64,000 nucleotides of DNA, from assembly GCF_045291395.1 (NCBI RefSeq), contig NZ_CP152342.1:434001-498000 (forward strand). Reading direction: 5' to 3'. A program made the position numbers and the translations under genes. The number at the start of each line of letters is the position of its first letter. The first letter of the stretch is position 1. Source of the stretch: MR-S7 sp000400995. GTDB taxonomy: Bacteria > Pseudomonadota > Gammaproteobacteria > Burkholderiales > Burkholderiaceae_C. The notes beneath the pieces were generated by a model. The model searched no databases and was not told the DNA's origin. It saw only the letters and a list, made by a program, of their open reading frames with translations. Shown here one piece after another: positions 25,363-33,470 of this stretch.

Positions 25363-26223
25363 TCATTGTTCCTCCAGTGCTTGCACGCGATCGGGGCGGC
25401 CCGACCATTGCCACGCCAACGAATGGCGCGACACCCCGAGCAGCACGCCATTGAGCGCGCTGGGGTGGATCCACAGGCCGTCGCGCTCCACGGGCGTCTG
25501 GGTGCGGCGCGTGTAGCGCTGCCCGTGCTTGTCGAGCCGCGCGATGACGTCGGCCAAATCGTCAGTCTGCACGTAGCACATATACAGCGCATCGCCGCGC
25601 TTGGCCGAGAAGCGGCCCATGGCGAACGCCGGGTCGTGCGCCTCGGAAAGCTCGATGCGATCCAGGCGATCCGGGTCGAACATCATCAGCGTGCCCACGT
25701 AGCCGAAGCGCTCGAAGGTGATGCCCACGTTGCGCTCGGGCTGCAAGCCCAGGCCGTCCGCGTAGCGCGCGGCCACGTCCTGCCAGGGCGAGTCGAGCAC
25801 CATCGTCAGCTCGTAGAGAAACTCGATCGGCCCCTCGCCGCGCGCATTCCGCGCGGTGGTGCTGACCACCAGCGGCATGTTGTGCAGATCCGATGGTTCG
25901 AGGTACAGGCGACCATCGGCCGCCGTAAACCGCACCTGATGGACCGCCAGATACCGGGTGAAGGCCTCCAGATCCGGCGTGGAGACGCCGCCGTACATCA
26001 GCCCCTCGCCCCATTGCTCCAGGTGCTTTTGCACGACGCCCTCGCCGCGCGGCTCGCACAGCTCGACCTGCGTGGCGCCCAGCTGCATGCGGCGCACGCG
26101 GGCGTTCAGCCACGGGCTGTCGAAATCTTCGACCCTGCGTGCGGCGAGGATGTTGGCGTAGTTGCTTTCCGCGGCGTCCAGCGAACGCACGGCAACCAGG
26201 ATGCGGTCTACGTAATCAAGCAT
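25363..26223 (-). CDS. VOC-superfamily (glyoxalase-like) protein
   Basis: 286 residues made of two vicinal-oxygen-chelate repeats. The first starts LDYVDRILVAVRSLDAAESNYANILAARRV in outline; the second begins with FLYELTMVLDSPWQDVAARY and DGLGLQPERNVGI. The start at 26223 is preferred over an upstream TTG. Such proteins are metal-dependent dioxygenases, lyases or epimerases, or non-catalytic binders. Two paired half-modules with an intervening loop resemble extradiol-type or hydroxyphenylpyruvate-type layouts, but I do not see a complete, confident metal triad. Second gene of the Bug-led leftward operon. Confidence 0.8.
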   Translation of the reverse strand: MLDYVDRILVAVRSLDAAESNYANILAARRVEDFDSPWLNARVRRMQLGATQVELCEPRGEGVVQKHLEQWGEGLMYGGVSTPDLEAFTRYLAVHQVRFTAADGRLYLEPSDLHNMPLVVSTTARNARGEGPIEFLYELTMVLDSPWQDVAARYADGLGLQPERNVGITFERFGYVGTLMMFDPDRLDRIELSEAHDPAFAMGRFSAKRGDALYMCYVQTDDLADVIARLDKHGQRYTRRTQTPVERDGLWIHPSALNGVLLGVSRHSLAWQWSGRPDRVQALEEQ

Positions 26224-26271
26224 GAGGCAGACTTTCTGAAAAGGCAAAAAAATTTCCCACGCGCGTGGGGC

Positions 26272-27294
26272 TCAGTCGATCTGGATACCGAGTTCCTTGA
26301 TCAGGGAACCCCAGCGCCGGTCTTCGCGCGCAATGAAGTCGGCGTATTCCTGGGGTGTGCTGGGGGTGATGTCGATGTTCTGCGCTTTGAAATACTCGAC
26401 GAAATCGGGTTTCGCCTGCACCTTGCGCAGGGTAGCATTCAGTTGGTGGACGATGGAGCTGGGCGTGCCTTTGGGCAGATGTAGTCCGAACCAGGATGCC
26501 ACCTCGAAATTGGGCAGTCCGCTTTCCACGAACGTGGGCACGTTCGGCAGTGCAGGGGCGCGCTGTGCCTTGGTCACGGCCAGGGGCACGATCCTGCCAG
26601 TCTTGATATGCGGCAGTGCCGTGTTGATGCTGTCGAACATGAAATCCAGATTGCCGCCTAACAGGTCCGTCATTGCCGGAGCGCTGCCCTTGTAGGGCAC
26701 ATGGGTGACTTGGATGCCCGCCTGTTGTGCGAACAGCGCCGCGGATAGGTGCGACGATGAGCCCGTGCCGAACGATCCGTAGTTCAACTGTCCCGGCTTG
26801 CGTTTGGCTTCTTCGATGAGCCTAGAGACGTTGGAGTAGCTCCGAGCTTTGTCCGCGTTCACTACCAGCACGTTGGCGCCATCGGCCACTTTGCCCACGG
26901 CGATGAGATCCTCTGGCGCATAGGGCATCTTCTGAAGTAGGAACCGGTTGACGCTGACCTGCCCGATCGCCCCGAACATGACCGTGTAGCCATCGGGCCG
27001 GGCCTTGGCTACGTAGTTCGCGGCGATGGAGCCATTCGCGCCCGCGCGGTTGTCCACGATCACCGGCACCTTCAGATCCGCCTGCATCTCTGCGGCGAGC
27101 TTGCGGGCGATCACGTCGTTGATGCCACCCGGTGGATAGCCCAGCACCAGCGTGATGGCCCTGTCGGGCCAGATGGCCTCGCCCTGCGCCTGCACGCCGG
27201 GCGAAGTGCCCAGCATGCCCATAGCGAACGACGCCAGGGCCATCTTCCCTAGCCCCCGACGCTGGAGGAAAGTACTGTCAGCATGGATCCGCAT
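26272..27294 (-). CDS. Bug-family tripartite tricarboxylate-type substrate-binding receptor
   Basis: 340 residues. An N-terminal basic region and signal (LGKMALASFAMGMLGTSPGVQAQG) send it to the periplasm. Motifs are DRAITLVLGYPPGGINDVIAR, DNRAGANGSIAANYVAK, DGYTVMFGAIGQ and HVPYKGSAPAMTDLLGGN. The start at 27294 follows AAAAAGGAGACATGT, one of the best ribosome sites in the window; a much longer frame to 27969 runs through the divergent IclR gene and is a shadow. It leads the seven-gene leftward operon and is divergent from an IclR gene. Confidence 0.93.
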   Translation of the reverse strand: MRIHADSTFLQRRGLGKMALASFAMGMLGTSPGVQAQGEAIWPDRAITLVLGYPPGGINDVIARKLAAEMQADLKVPVIVDNRAGANGSIAANYVAKARPDGYTVMFGAIGQVSVNRFLLQKMPYAPEDLIAVGKVADGANVLVVNADKARSYSNVSRLIEEAKRKPGQLNYGSFGTGSSSHLSAALFAQQAGIQVTHVPYKGSAPAMTDLLGGNLDFMFDSINTALPHIKTGRIVPLAVTKAQRAPALPNVPTFVESGLPNFEVASWFGLHLPKGTPSSIVHQLNATLRKVQAKPDFVEYFKAQNIDITPSTPQEYADFIAREDRRWGSLIKELGIQID

Positions 27295-27317
27295 ACATGT
27301 CTCCTTTTTACGGTATG

Positions 27318-27390
27318 GAATGAAGTCATTCTTGGACAGCAAGGGAAGGCGTGGCGCAGGGCTTTGGACGAATTTGTGCGAACATCGCAC
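27318..27390. promoter_or_regulatory. Two small palindromes between divergent Bug and IclR genes
   Basis: GAATGA (27318-27323) and TCATTC (27326-27331) flank AG. GTGCGA (27376-27381) and TCGCAC (27385-27390) flank ACA. Both are perfect six-base inverted repeats in the 120-base divergent intergenic region, where the IclR protein would be expected to bind. The GAATGA half-site recurs in the double palindrome at 28533-28565. Confidence 0.5.
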
Positions 27391-27414
27391 GCACTCAGTG
27401 AACACGATCCAGCG

Positions 27415-28215
27415 ATGGCAGACTCCGCAGCCCTCAACAACATGGAGCACGTAGCGCAACAGCATCGGGGTGATCCCGACTTCATGCTCTCGCTTGCCCG
27501 GGGATTGCAGGTGCTGCTCGCGTTCTCGGAAAGAAAGAGCCCGTCGTCCGGCGCGGAGATCGCGCGGCGCACCGGGCTGGACCGCGCGGTCGTTCGCCGC
27601 TGCATTCACACGCTGGAATGCCTGGATCTCGTGCGGCGCGAAGGCGGCAAGTTCCGGCTGGACGCGAACGTACTGAACCTGGGCCACGCTTACTTCTCGT
27701 CCATCGACCTGGTGCAGCGCGCCCAGCCCCTGTTGGACGAGCTCGGTGATGCGGTACACACCAACTGCGCGCTGGCCATGCTCAACTGGAGCGACGTGGT
27801 CTACCTGGTGCGCTCGCAAAGCCGCCGGCTGATGCAGCGCTCGTTGGGCATGGGTAGCCGTTTGCCGGCGCACTGCACGTCGCTGGGCAGGGTGCTGCTC
27901 GCCCACTTGGGCGCGACTGAATTGGACGAATACTTCGCGCAGGCGCCCCGCCCCCGGATCACGCAGCACACCGTGACGGACGAGGACACGCTACGCGGCA
28001 TTCTCGCCAAGGTGCGCGAAGACGGTTTCGCCGTCGTCAACCAGGAGGTGGAGCTGGATCTGGTGGGAATCGCGGTGCCCGTCAGGATCAAGGGCTTCGC
28101 GGCGCAGCTTGCGCTGAGTGTGACCGTCAGCCCGCGCTACACGGCGCCGCACGAGATGCAATCGCGCTATCTGGATCACATGCAGGAAGTCGCCGCACGG
28201 CTGAAGGCGCTCTGA
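27415..28215 (+). CDS. IclR-family transcriptional regulator (PcaR/PobR-like)
   Basis: 266 residues from the ATG at 27415; an in-frame ATG at 27283 would overlap the divergent Bug gene and lacks a ribosome site. The winged helix-turn-helix (DFMLSLARGLQVLLAFSER, then GLDRAVVRRCIHTLECLDLVRR) precedes the effector domain (SIDLVQRAQPLLDELGDAV and LPAHCTSLGRVLLAHLG). The LARGLQVLxAF pattern is that of the beta-ketoadipate regulators PcaR and PobR. By position it should control the leftward operon from 27294 and perhaps the rightward operon from 28590. Confidence 0.93.
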   Translation: MADSAALNNMEHVAQQHRGDPDFMLSLARGLQVLLAFSERKSPSSGAEIARRTGLDRAVVRRCIHTLECLDLVRREGGKFRLDANVLNLGHAYFSSIDLVQRAQPLLDELGDAVHTNCALAMLNWSDVVYLVRSQSRRLMQRSLGMGSRLPAHCTSLGRVLLAHLGATELDEYFAQAPRPRITQHTVTDEDTLRGILAKVREDGFAVVNQEVELDLVGIAVPVRIKGFAAQLALSVTVSPRYTAPHEMQSRYLDHMQEVAARLKAL

Positions 28216-28216
28216 A

Positions 28217-28310
28217 AAATATAGCTTCTCGCACGCTTCATCAAAGGGTTTCAGATGGTTTTTTTCTGAATACCCAATGAATACAAGCGCCAGAAGCTAT
28301 CTTTATTGAA
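28217..28310. repeat. Comamonad intergenic hairpin repeat, paired copy
   Basis: ATAGCTTCT (28221-28229) is mirrored by AGAAGCTAT (28292-28300), immediately after the IclR stop. The flanks carry the GCGC and AAGCGCC elements and T-rich ends seen in the other copies (53963-54016, 57251-57301, 60747-60805, 62494-62555). It can form a long hairpin and may act as a terminator in both directions. The rest of the gap to 28500 holds no gene that I can support. Confidence 0.65.
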
Positions 28311-28500
28311 GCATCCATCAGGGATTCGCCGCCGCTGGATCCCGCTGCCCGCAGGCAGCCGTCGATGGCATGGGCATCGCTCATGCGCAAGCCCATGCGC
28401 GGCCATTTCCTTCAAGAAACCCCACGAACACCTCGGCCTTCCGGCCGCCCGGCACCTCGCCGCACTAGCGGGCGCAGGGGCAGCGCTGCGCCAACCGTGC

Positions 28501-28528
28501 TTGACAGATCAAGACCGACGGATATGAT
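28501..28528 (+). promoter_or_regulatory. Near-consensus sigma-70 promoter
   Basis: TTGACA (28501-28506), a 16-base spacer and TATGAT (28523-28528) form an almost ideal promoter for the rightward operon that begins at 28590. Predicted transcription start is near 28535, inside the double palindrome, which suits tight repression. Confidence 0.85.
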
Positions 28529-28532
28529 TATT

Positions 28533-28568
28533 TTCACTGAATGAAGTATATGTTCATTTAGTGAACAT
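28533..28568. promoter_or_regulatory. Double-palindrome operator overlapping the start of transcription
   Basis: TTCACTGAATGAA (28533-28545) is the mirror of TTCATTTAGTGAA (28553-28565) in 12 of 13 positions. The right arm is itself the core of a perfect repeat, ATGTTCA (28550-28556) with TGAACAT (28562-28568). The site lies 22 bases before the Bug start and over the expected transcription start, so a repressor bound here would block the strong promoter. IclR proteins encoded on either side are the obvious candidates. Confidence 0.8.
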
Positions 28569-28589
28569 CAATCATCCCTCTGGAGACAT

Positions 28590-29573
28590 ATGACGCATCT
28601 TGCTTCGCGACGCCTCATGCTCCGCTCGGCTCTTTGCCTGGCGGCGTTTCATCCTCTCGCCGGGCGCACCCAATCCTGGCCAAACGCTCCGATCAAGTGG
28701 GTGGTGCCCTATCCGCCGGGCGGCACCACCGACATGCTGGCCCGGGTCATCGCCGTGAAGCTCGGCGAGCGCCTCGGGCAGCCGATCGTGGTCGAGAACA
28801 AGCCCGGTGCGGGTGGCAACATCGGCACGGACTACGTGGCGAAACAGCCGGCCAATGGCTACACCCTGCTCATGGGGAACATTGGCCCCATCTCGGTCAA
28901 CCCCTCGCTGTATGGAAATCTTCCCTACGATCCGATCAAGGATCTGGCGCCGGTGACCCTGCTCCTGGAGGTGCCCAATGTGCTGGTGATCAACCCGGCG
29001 CTGCCGGTCAAATCGGTGCAGGAACTGATTGCCTATAGTTCCCGCCAGGACGGGGCCCTGAGCTATGCGACGCCGGGTGCCGGCACGTCGCTGCATCTGG
29101 CCGGGGAACTGTTCGCGGCGAAGGCCAAGATGCGCTTGTCCCACGTCGCATACAAAGGCAGCGCGCCGGGTCTCAGCGACACCATGGCCGGCCACGTGCC
29201 CATGATGTTCGACAACCTGCCTTCCGCTCTCCAACTCATCAAGACGGGCAAGTTGCGCGCGCTGGCCGTCACCAGTTCCACGCGTTCGCCCATGCTTCCC
29301 GAGGTTCCGACCATGGTGGAGGCGGGGCTGCCCGACTATGCGATCACGGGATGGTTCGGCGCCATGCTGCGCTCCGGCACGCCCAAGCCCATCATCGAAA
29401 GATTCCACAGCGAACTGAGCGCCATCCTCGCCATGCCGGAAATATCGGCAAAGCTGGAGGAGATGGGCGGCATCGTCTCTGGCGCCGGGCCCGAGGCATT
29501 CACGCGCTTCATCGCGGCGGAAACGGATAAATGGAGCAAGCTCATCAAGTCCGCCCGCATTTCCATCGGATAG
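28590..29573 (+). CDS. Bug-family tripartite tricarboxylate-type substrate-binding receptor
   Basis: 327 residues beginning MTHLASRRLMLRSALCLAAF, a signal with RR near its start, cleaved around GRTQS. Motifs are NAPIKWVVPYPPGGTTDM, ENKPGAGGNIGTDYVAK, DGYTLLMGNIGPISVNPSL-type loop and HVAYKGSAPGLSDTMAGH. It follows CTCTGGAGACAT. It leads the rightward operon ahead of an enoyl-CoA isomerase-like protein and two acyl-CoA dehydrogenase subunits, so its ligand is probably an acid that enters beta-oxidation-like degradation. Fifth Bug receptor in the window. Confidence 0.93.
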   Translation: MTHLASRRLMLRSALCLAAFHPLAGRTQSWPNAPIKWVVPYPPGGTTDMLARVIAVKLGERLGQPIVVENKPGAGGNIGTDYVAKQPANGYTLLMGNIGPISVNPSLYGNLPYDPIKDLAPVTLLLEVPNVLVINPALPVKSVQELIAYSSRQDGALSYATPGAGTSLHLAGELFAAKAKMRLSHVAYKGSAPGLSDTMAGHVPMMFDNLPSALQLIKTGKLRALAVTSSTRSPMLPEVPTMVEAGLPDYAITGWFGAMLRSGTPKPIIERFHSELSAILAMPEISAKLEEMGGIVSGAGPEAFTRFIAAETDKWSKLIKSARISIG

Positions 29574-29604
29574 CCGTCCGCGTACGGATCAACCGGAGAA
29601 TTCA

Positions 29605-30348
29605 ATGATTCAGAGCGAATTTGCAAACGGGGTGCTGGAGTTGCGGATTTCCCGCCCGGAGAAACGCAATGCCCTCAGCCGCGCCATGTATTTCCAGCTG
29701 GCGGACGCATTGGACGAGATACAGAAAAACGCGGAATGCAATGCGGTCATCATCCATGGCGAAGGCGGCAATTTCACCGTCGGCGCAGACATCGGGGATT
29801 TTCAGGAGAAGCGCGGGGAAGGGGATTCCCCCGCCGTGGTATTCCTGCGCAAGCTGGCCAGCATCGAGATTCCCGTCATCGCCGCCGTTGAGGGCTTTGC
29901 CGTGGGCATTGGAACGACCATGCTCCTGCATTGCGACTTTGTCTATGCCGGCCAGGGCGCTAGGTTCCGGATGCCGTTCGTGGAACTCGGACTGTGCCCC
30001 GAAGGCGCATCGAGCCATCTGCTGGAACGTGTGGTAGGGCCGAGAAAGGCCCGCGACTGGCTTATGAGCGCCCGCTTCTTCGACTGCGACGAGGCTTTCG
30101 CCGCAGGTCTTCTGACTGCCGCCGCGCCCCAGGGGCAGGCCCTCGACATGGCGCGCGCGACGGCGAAGAACCTGAGCCGGCTTCCGGGCACATCGCTGCG
30201 CGCCACCAAGAGAATGCTGGCGCGGGACGGCAAAGCCGCGGTTCAGGCCGCGCTGGATGACGAGGTGCGCAATTTCGGGGCATTGATCAACAGCGAAGCC
30301 ACGCAGGCCATCTTCAAATCATTCCTCAATAAATCGGGCCGGCGTTGA
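29605..30348 (+). CDS. Enoyl-CoA isomerase/hydratase family protein (ECI2-like active site)
   Basis: 247 residues of the crotonase fold. GEGGNFTVGADIGDF and VEGFAVGIGTTMLLHCDFVYA provide the oxyanion hole. Neither classical hydratase Glu is present, but MPFVELGLCPEGASSHLL closely resembles the segment of delta3,delta2-enoyl-CoA isomerases whose Glu in the PEG motif is the base. I therefore favour double-bond isomerisation over hydration. The gene follows the Bug stop by 31 bases behind a GGAG site and precedes the dehydrogenase pair by 59 bases. Confidence 0.85.
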   Translation: MIQSEFANGVLELRISRPEKRNALSRAMYFQLADALDEIQKNAECNAVIIHGEGGNFTVGADIGDFQEKRGEGDSPAVVFLRKLASIEIPVIAAVEGFAVGIGTTMLLHCDFVYAGQGARFRMPFVELGLCPEGASSHLLERVVGPRKARDWLMSARFFDCDEAFAAGLLTAAAPQGQALDMARATAKNLSRLPGTSLRATKRMLARDGKAAVQAALDDEVRNFGALINSEATQAIFKSFLNKSGRR

Positions 30349-30407
30349 AGCCCGGGATTCACCCTGGCCGATCCATGAAGACAACCACCATGATTGGAAT
30401 TTAAGCA

Positions 30408-31589
30408 ATGGACCTCGAATACACCGCACAAGAGGAAAAATTCCGCGAGGAAGTCCGGCTGTGGATCCGGGAAAACCTGCCGGCCTCGACGGCCGAGAAG
30501 GTGCACAACGGATGGCGCCTTTCCCGGGAGGAAATGCAAGGCTGGCACAAGATCCTTGGCAAGAAGGGTTGGCTGACCTACCGCTGGCCCGAGGAGTTTG
30601 GCGGCCCGGGCTGGAGCATCATCGAGCGCCACCTGTTCGAAGAGGAATGCGCCCTGGCAGGCGCGCCCCGCCTGATTCCCTACGGCCCGGTCATGGTGGC
30701 TCCCGTGATCATGACTTTCGGCAACCGAGCGCAGCAGGACCGGTTTCTGCCGGGAATTGCCTCGGGCGAGGTGTGGTGGAGCCAGGGATACAGCGAGCCG
30801 GGCTCCGGTTCGGATCTCGCGTCGCTGAAAACCAAGGCCGAGCGCAAGGGCGACGTTTACGTCGTCAATGGACAAAAAATCTGGACCACTCTGGCCCAGT
30901 ACGGCGACTGGATTTTCTGCCTGGTTCGCACGAAATTCGATGGCAAGCCGCAAAGTGGCATCAGCTTCCTGCTCATCGACATGAAATCGCCTGGGGTGAC
31001 CGTGCGCCCCATCCAATTGCTGGATGGCGACTACGAGGTCAATGAGGTCTGGTTCGACAATGTCGAAGTCCCGGTGGAAAACCTGGTCGGCGAGGAAAAC
31101 AGCGGCTGGACCTATGCCAAGCATCTGCTTGCGCATGAGCGTTCGAACATTGCCGAGGTGGCCAGGGCAAAGCGCGAACTGGGGCGGCTCAAGCGCATCG
31201 CAAGACAGCAGAATCTTCTGGCCGATATCCGGTTCCGCGATGAAATCGCGAAACTGGAGGTGGACATACAGGCGCTGGAAATCCTGGTGCTGCGCGTCCT
31301 CTCCGCGGAAAGATCCGGCAAGAAGGCGCTGGACATCGCCGGCCTGCTCAAGATCCGGGGCAGTGAAATCCAGCAAAGGTACAGCGAACTCATGATGCTG
31401 GCAGCAGGCCCTTCCTCTCTGCCCTTCATCGAGGAAGCGCTGGATATCGATTGGGCTGGGAGCTATCCCGATGGCGACCGCACCCATGCGCCGCTGGCCA
31501 GAACGTACTTCAACCTGCGCAAGACGACCATCTACGGCGGATCCAACGAAATTCAACGCAACATCATCGCCCAGGCCTTGCTGGGTTAG
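30408..31589 (+). CDS. Acyl-CoA dehydrogenase, catalytic large subunit
   Basis: 393 residues starting MDLEYTAQEEKFREEVRLW, the pattern of PimC-like and steroid-type heteromeric dehydrogenases. FAD loops are QGYSEPGSGSDLASLKTKA and GQKIWTTLAQYGDW. The Glu of LLAHERSNIAEVA near residue 245 is at the isovaleryl/long-chain base position, and the C-terminus ends IYGGSNEIQRNIIAQALLG. A distinct second subunit follows nine bases later, so the enzyme is probably an alpha2beta2 heterotetramer desaturating a bulky or dicarboxylic acyl-CoA and reducing ETF. Confidence 0.92.
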   Translation: MDLEYTAQEEKFREEVRLWIRENLPASTAEKVHNGWRLSREEMQGWHKILGKKGWLTYRWPEEFGGPGWSIIERHLFEEECALAGAPRLIPYGPVMVAPVIMTFGNRAQQDRFLPGIASGEVWWSQGYSEPGSGSDLASLKTKAERKGDVYVVNGQKIWTTLAQYGDWIFCLVRTKFDGKPQSGISFLLIDMKSPGVTVRPIQLLDGDYEVNEVWFDNVEVPVENLVGEENSGWTYAKHLLAHERSNIAEVARAKRELGRLKRIARQQNLLADIRFRDEIAKLEVDIQALEILVLRVLSAERSGKKALDIAGLLKIRGSEIQQRYSELMMLAAGPSSLPFIEEALDIDWAGSYPDGDRTHAPLARTYFNLRKTTIYGGSNEIQRNIIAQALLG

Positions 31590-31597
31590 GAACAGTC

Positions 31598-32695
31598 ATG
31601 GACTTTGATTTCTCATCCGAACAGGATCAATTGCGCGAGGCCGTCGGCACCTGGGTGCGGCGCAGCTATACGTTCGAGCGGCGGCGGCAGATCGAAAAAT
31701 CGAGCGGCTTCTCCAAAGAGGCCTATGCCGAACTGACGGCGCTCGGACTTCCCGCGCTTCTTTTGGGAGAAGAAGACGGAGGGCTAGGGTTGGGGCCGGT
31801 CGAGATGATGGTCGTGATGGAGGAACTGGGGCGCGGCATCGTGCTGGAGCCCTTGATGCAGGCATTCCTGGCCAGTTGGATACTGGCCCGATCCAGGGCG
31901 CAGGAGGCGCCTGCCTGGCGGGAAAGCGTCGCATCAGGCGCCAGCCTCGTCGCTCTGGCCTACCAGGAGCCTGGCGCGAGATACGAGCTTTCCGCCTGCA
32001 CGACCACCGCCACGCCTGGCGAGGCAGGATCGCATTGGTCTTTGCAGGGGCAGAAGTCCCTGGTGGCAGCGGGGGACGAAGCGGATGCCTTCATCGTCCC
32101 CGCCACCACGGCGCAAGGCCTGGCGCTTTTCTGGGTCGATCGGAACGACCCCGGTGTTGCCTTGGGCAGCTACAGGACGCTGGATGGCGCCCGCGTCGCC
32201 CATCTTTCGCTGAATGGCGCCAAGGCGCACCTTATTACCCAGGAGGGGGATGCGACGCTGCAGGCCACCGTGGATCTGGGGATAGCGTGCACGTGCGCGG
32301 AAGGCGTCGGCGTGATGGAGGCGATGCTCGCCGAAGTCCTGGAATACCTCAACGTGCGCAAGCAGTTCGGCGTGCCATTGGCCAGCTTTCAGGCGCTGCG
32401 GCACCGGGTGGCCGATATGAAGACGCAGCTCGAACTGGCACGATCCATGAGCTATCTGGCCACCTTGAAGCTCAACGATGCACCCGCCGAGCGGCATTTG
32501 GCAGCTTCGCGCGCCAAGTACCAACTGGGCTGCGCCATGCGCTTCGTTGGCCAGCAGGGGATTCAATTGCATGGCGGCATCGGCATGACGGATGAGTGCG
32601 TGGTGAGCCACTATTTCAAGCGTTTGACGCAGTTGGAGATGACCTTCGGCGACACCCACCACCACTTGGGGCAAATGTCCGCTGCCTGCCAATGA
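31598..32695 (+). CDS. Acyl-CoA dehydrogenase, small partner subunit
   Basis: 365 residues from MDFDFSSEQDQLREAVGTW at 31598; the longer frame overlaps the previous gene. The sequence is looser than in catalytic subunits. The usual base region reads TCAEGVGVMEAMLAEV with no HER motif, while RKQFGVPLASFQALRHRVADM and QGIQLHGGIGMTDE are kept. This is the PimD-like pattern, a structural partner supplying part of the FAD site. Spacing of nine bases after the large subunit indicates co-translation. Predicted partner of the product of 30408-31589. Confidence 0.9.
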   Translation: MDFDFSSEQDQLREAVGTWVRRSYTFERRRQIEKSSGFSKEAYAELTALGLPALLLGEEDGGLGLGPVEMMVVMEELGRGIVLEPLMQAFLASWILARSRAQEAPAWRESVASGASLVALAYQEPGARYELSACTTTATPGEAGSHWSLQGQKSLVAAGDEADAFIVPATTAQGLALFWVDRNDPGVALGSYRTLDGARVAHLSLNGAKAHLITQEGDATLQATVDLGIACTCAEGVGVMEAMLAEVLEYLNVRKQFGVPLASFQALRHRVADMKTQLELARSMSYLATLKLNDAPAERHLAASRAKYQLGCAMRFVGQQGIQLHGGIGMTDECVVSHYFKRLTQLEMTFGDTHHHLGQMSAACQ

Positions 32696-32819
32696 AGCGG
32701 CGCCGCTAGCCATGTGAGATAGACCGCATGGAGGACACGCATGCCGACCCTCGCCAAGGGGCTGGCGCTGCAATGGCCCTCCTAGAATTGCTGCCTGACA
32801 GCAATTCTTTCCCAAGTTG

Positions 32820-33470
32820 ATGAAAACCAACCGGTCTATCCAACGATGCCTTGCCTTGCTCAGAGCCTTCCGGGGCCATGTGCGCCCATCGCTTTCGGAA
32901 CTGTGCAAGGAAACCGATCTTCCCCATGCAACGGTTCTCCGCTTCCTGCTCACCCTGGAGGAAGAGGGCTACGTGGCTCGGCATGACAGCCAATGGAGAT
33001 TGACGAGCAAGGTGTTGGAGATCGGCTTTGCCGCTTTGGAGAGTTCGGGAATATCGGAGACGGTGCAGGCCACCGTGCAATCGCTGGCCGATGCCTGCTC
33101 AGGCACCTCGAACGTCGGCGAATCCTGCGACATCGGTGTTCTGATCATCGCCCGTGCCCTGGCGCCCGCCGAGCGCAGGCGGCTGCATGTGGCGAACCTG
33201 CGCGTGGGAAGCATGCTGCCCGCAGAAAGCGCACTGGCCCAGGCTCTGTCCCTGCCTGCCGAGGAAGCCTTCGCGATCTTCAAGTACCCCAATAGCCTCC
33301 AGACTTCGCTGGCGGTCCGGATGCCCAGTGCGCTGGGGCGCACGCTGGCACTCGGCGTTTCCGCCGCATCGGAGGAGTTCGCGGACGAGCGGAGGCTGCA
33401 GGAAACTGTCGAGCGTCTGCATGAGGAAGCACGTCGGATTGGACAGATCCTGGATATCGGTCCAATATGA
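32820..33470 (+). CDS. Short IclR-like transcriptional regulator
   Basis: 216 residues, shorter than the usual 250-270. The DNA-binding domain is complete (RSIQRCLALLRAFRGHVRP, then LPHATVLRFLLTLEEEGYVAR), but the effector domain is condensed: DIGVLIIARALAPAERRRL, VGSMLPAESALAQALSL and MPSALGRTLALGVSA. The usual TxxGRAxLA block after the ligand strands is only partly recognisable (MLPAESALAQALSL). Start at 32820 (ATG) or 32817 (TTG). It lies 124 bases after the dehydrogenase operon in the same direction and may bind the double palindrome at 28533-28568. A reduced ligand pocket may mean a different or no effector. Confidence 0.85.
   Translation: MKTNRSIQRCLALLRAFRGHVRPSLSELCKETDLPHATVLRFLLTLEEEGYVARHDSQWRLTSKVLEIGFAALESSGISETVQATVQSLADACSGTSNVGESCDIGVLIIARALAPAERRRLHVANLRVGSMLPAESALAQALSLPAEEAFAIFKYPNSLQTSLAVRMPSALGRTLALGVSAASEEFADERRLQETVERLHEEARRIGQILDIGPI

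Noticed and set aside
27295..27969. N-terminal extension of the Bug gene to 27969
   Set aside because: It is the antisense of the IclR gene; the Bug start at 27294 has a signal peptide and a very strong ribosome site.
28306..28527. Possible 73-residue rightward gene before the 28590 operon
   Set aside because: Runs through the -35 and -10 elements of a strong promoter and has no ribosome site.
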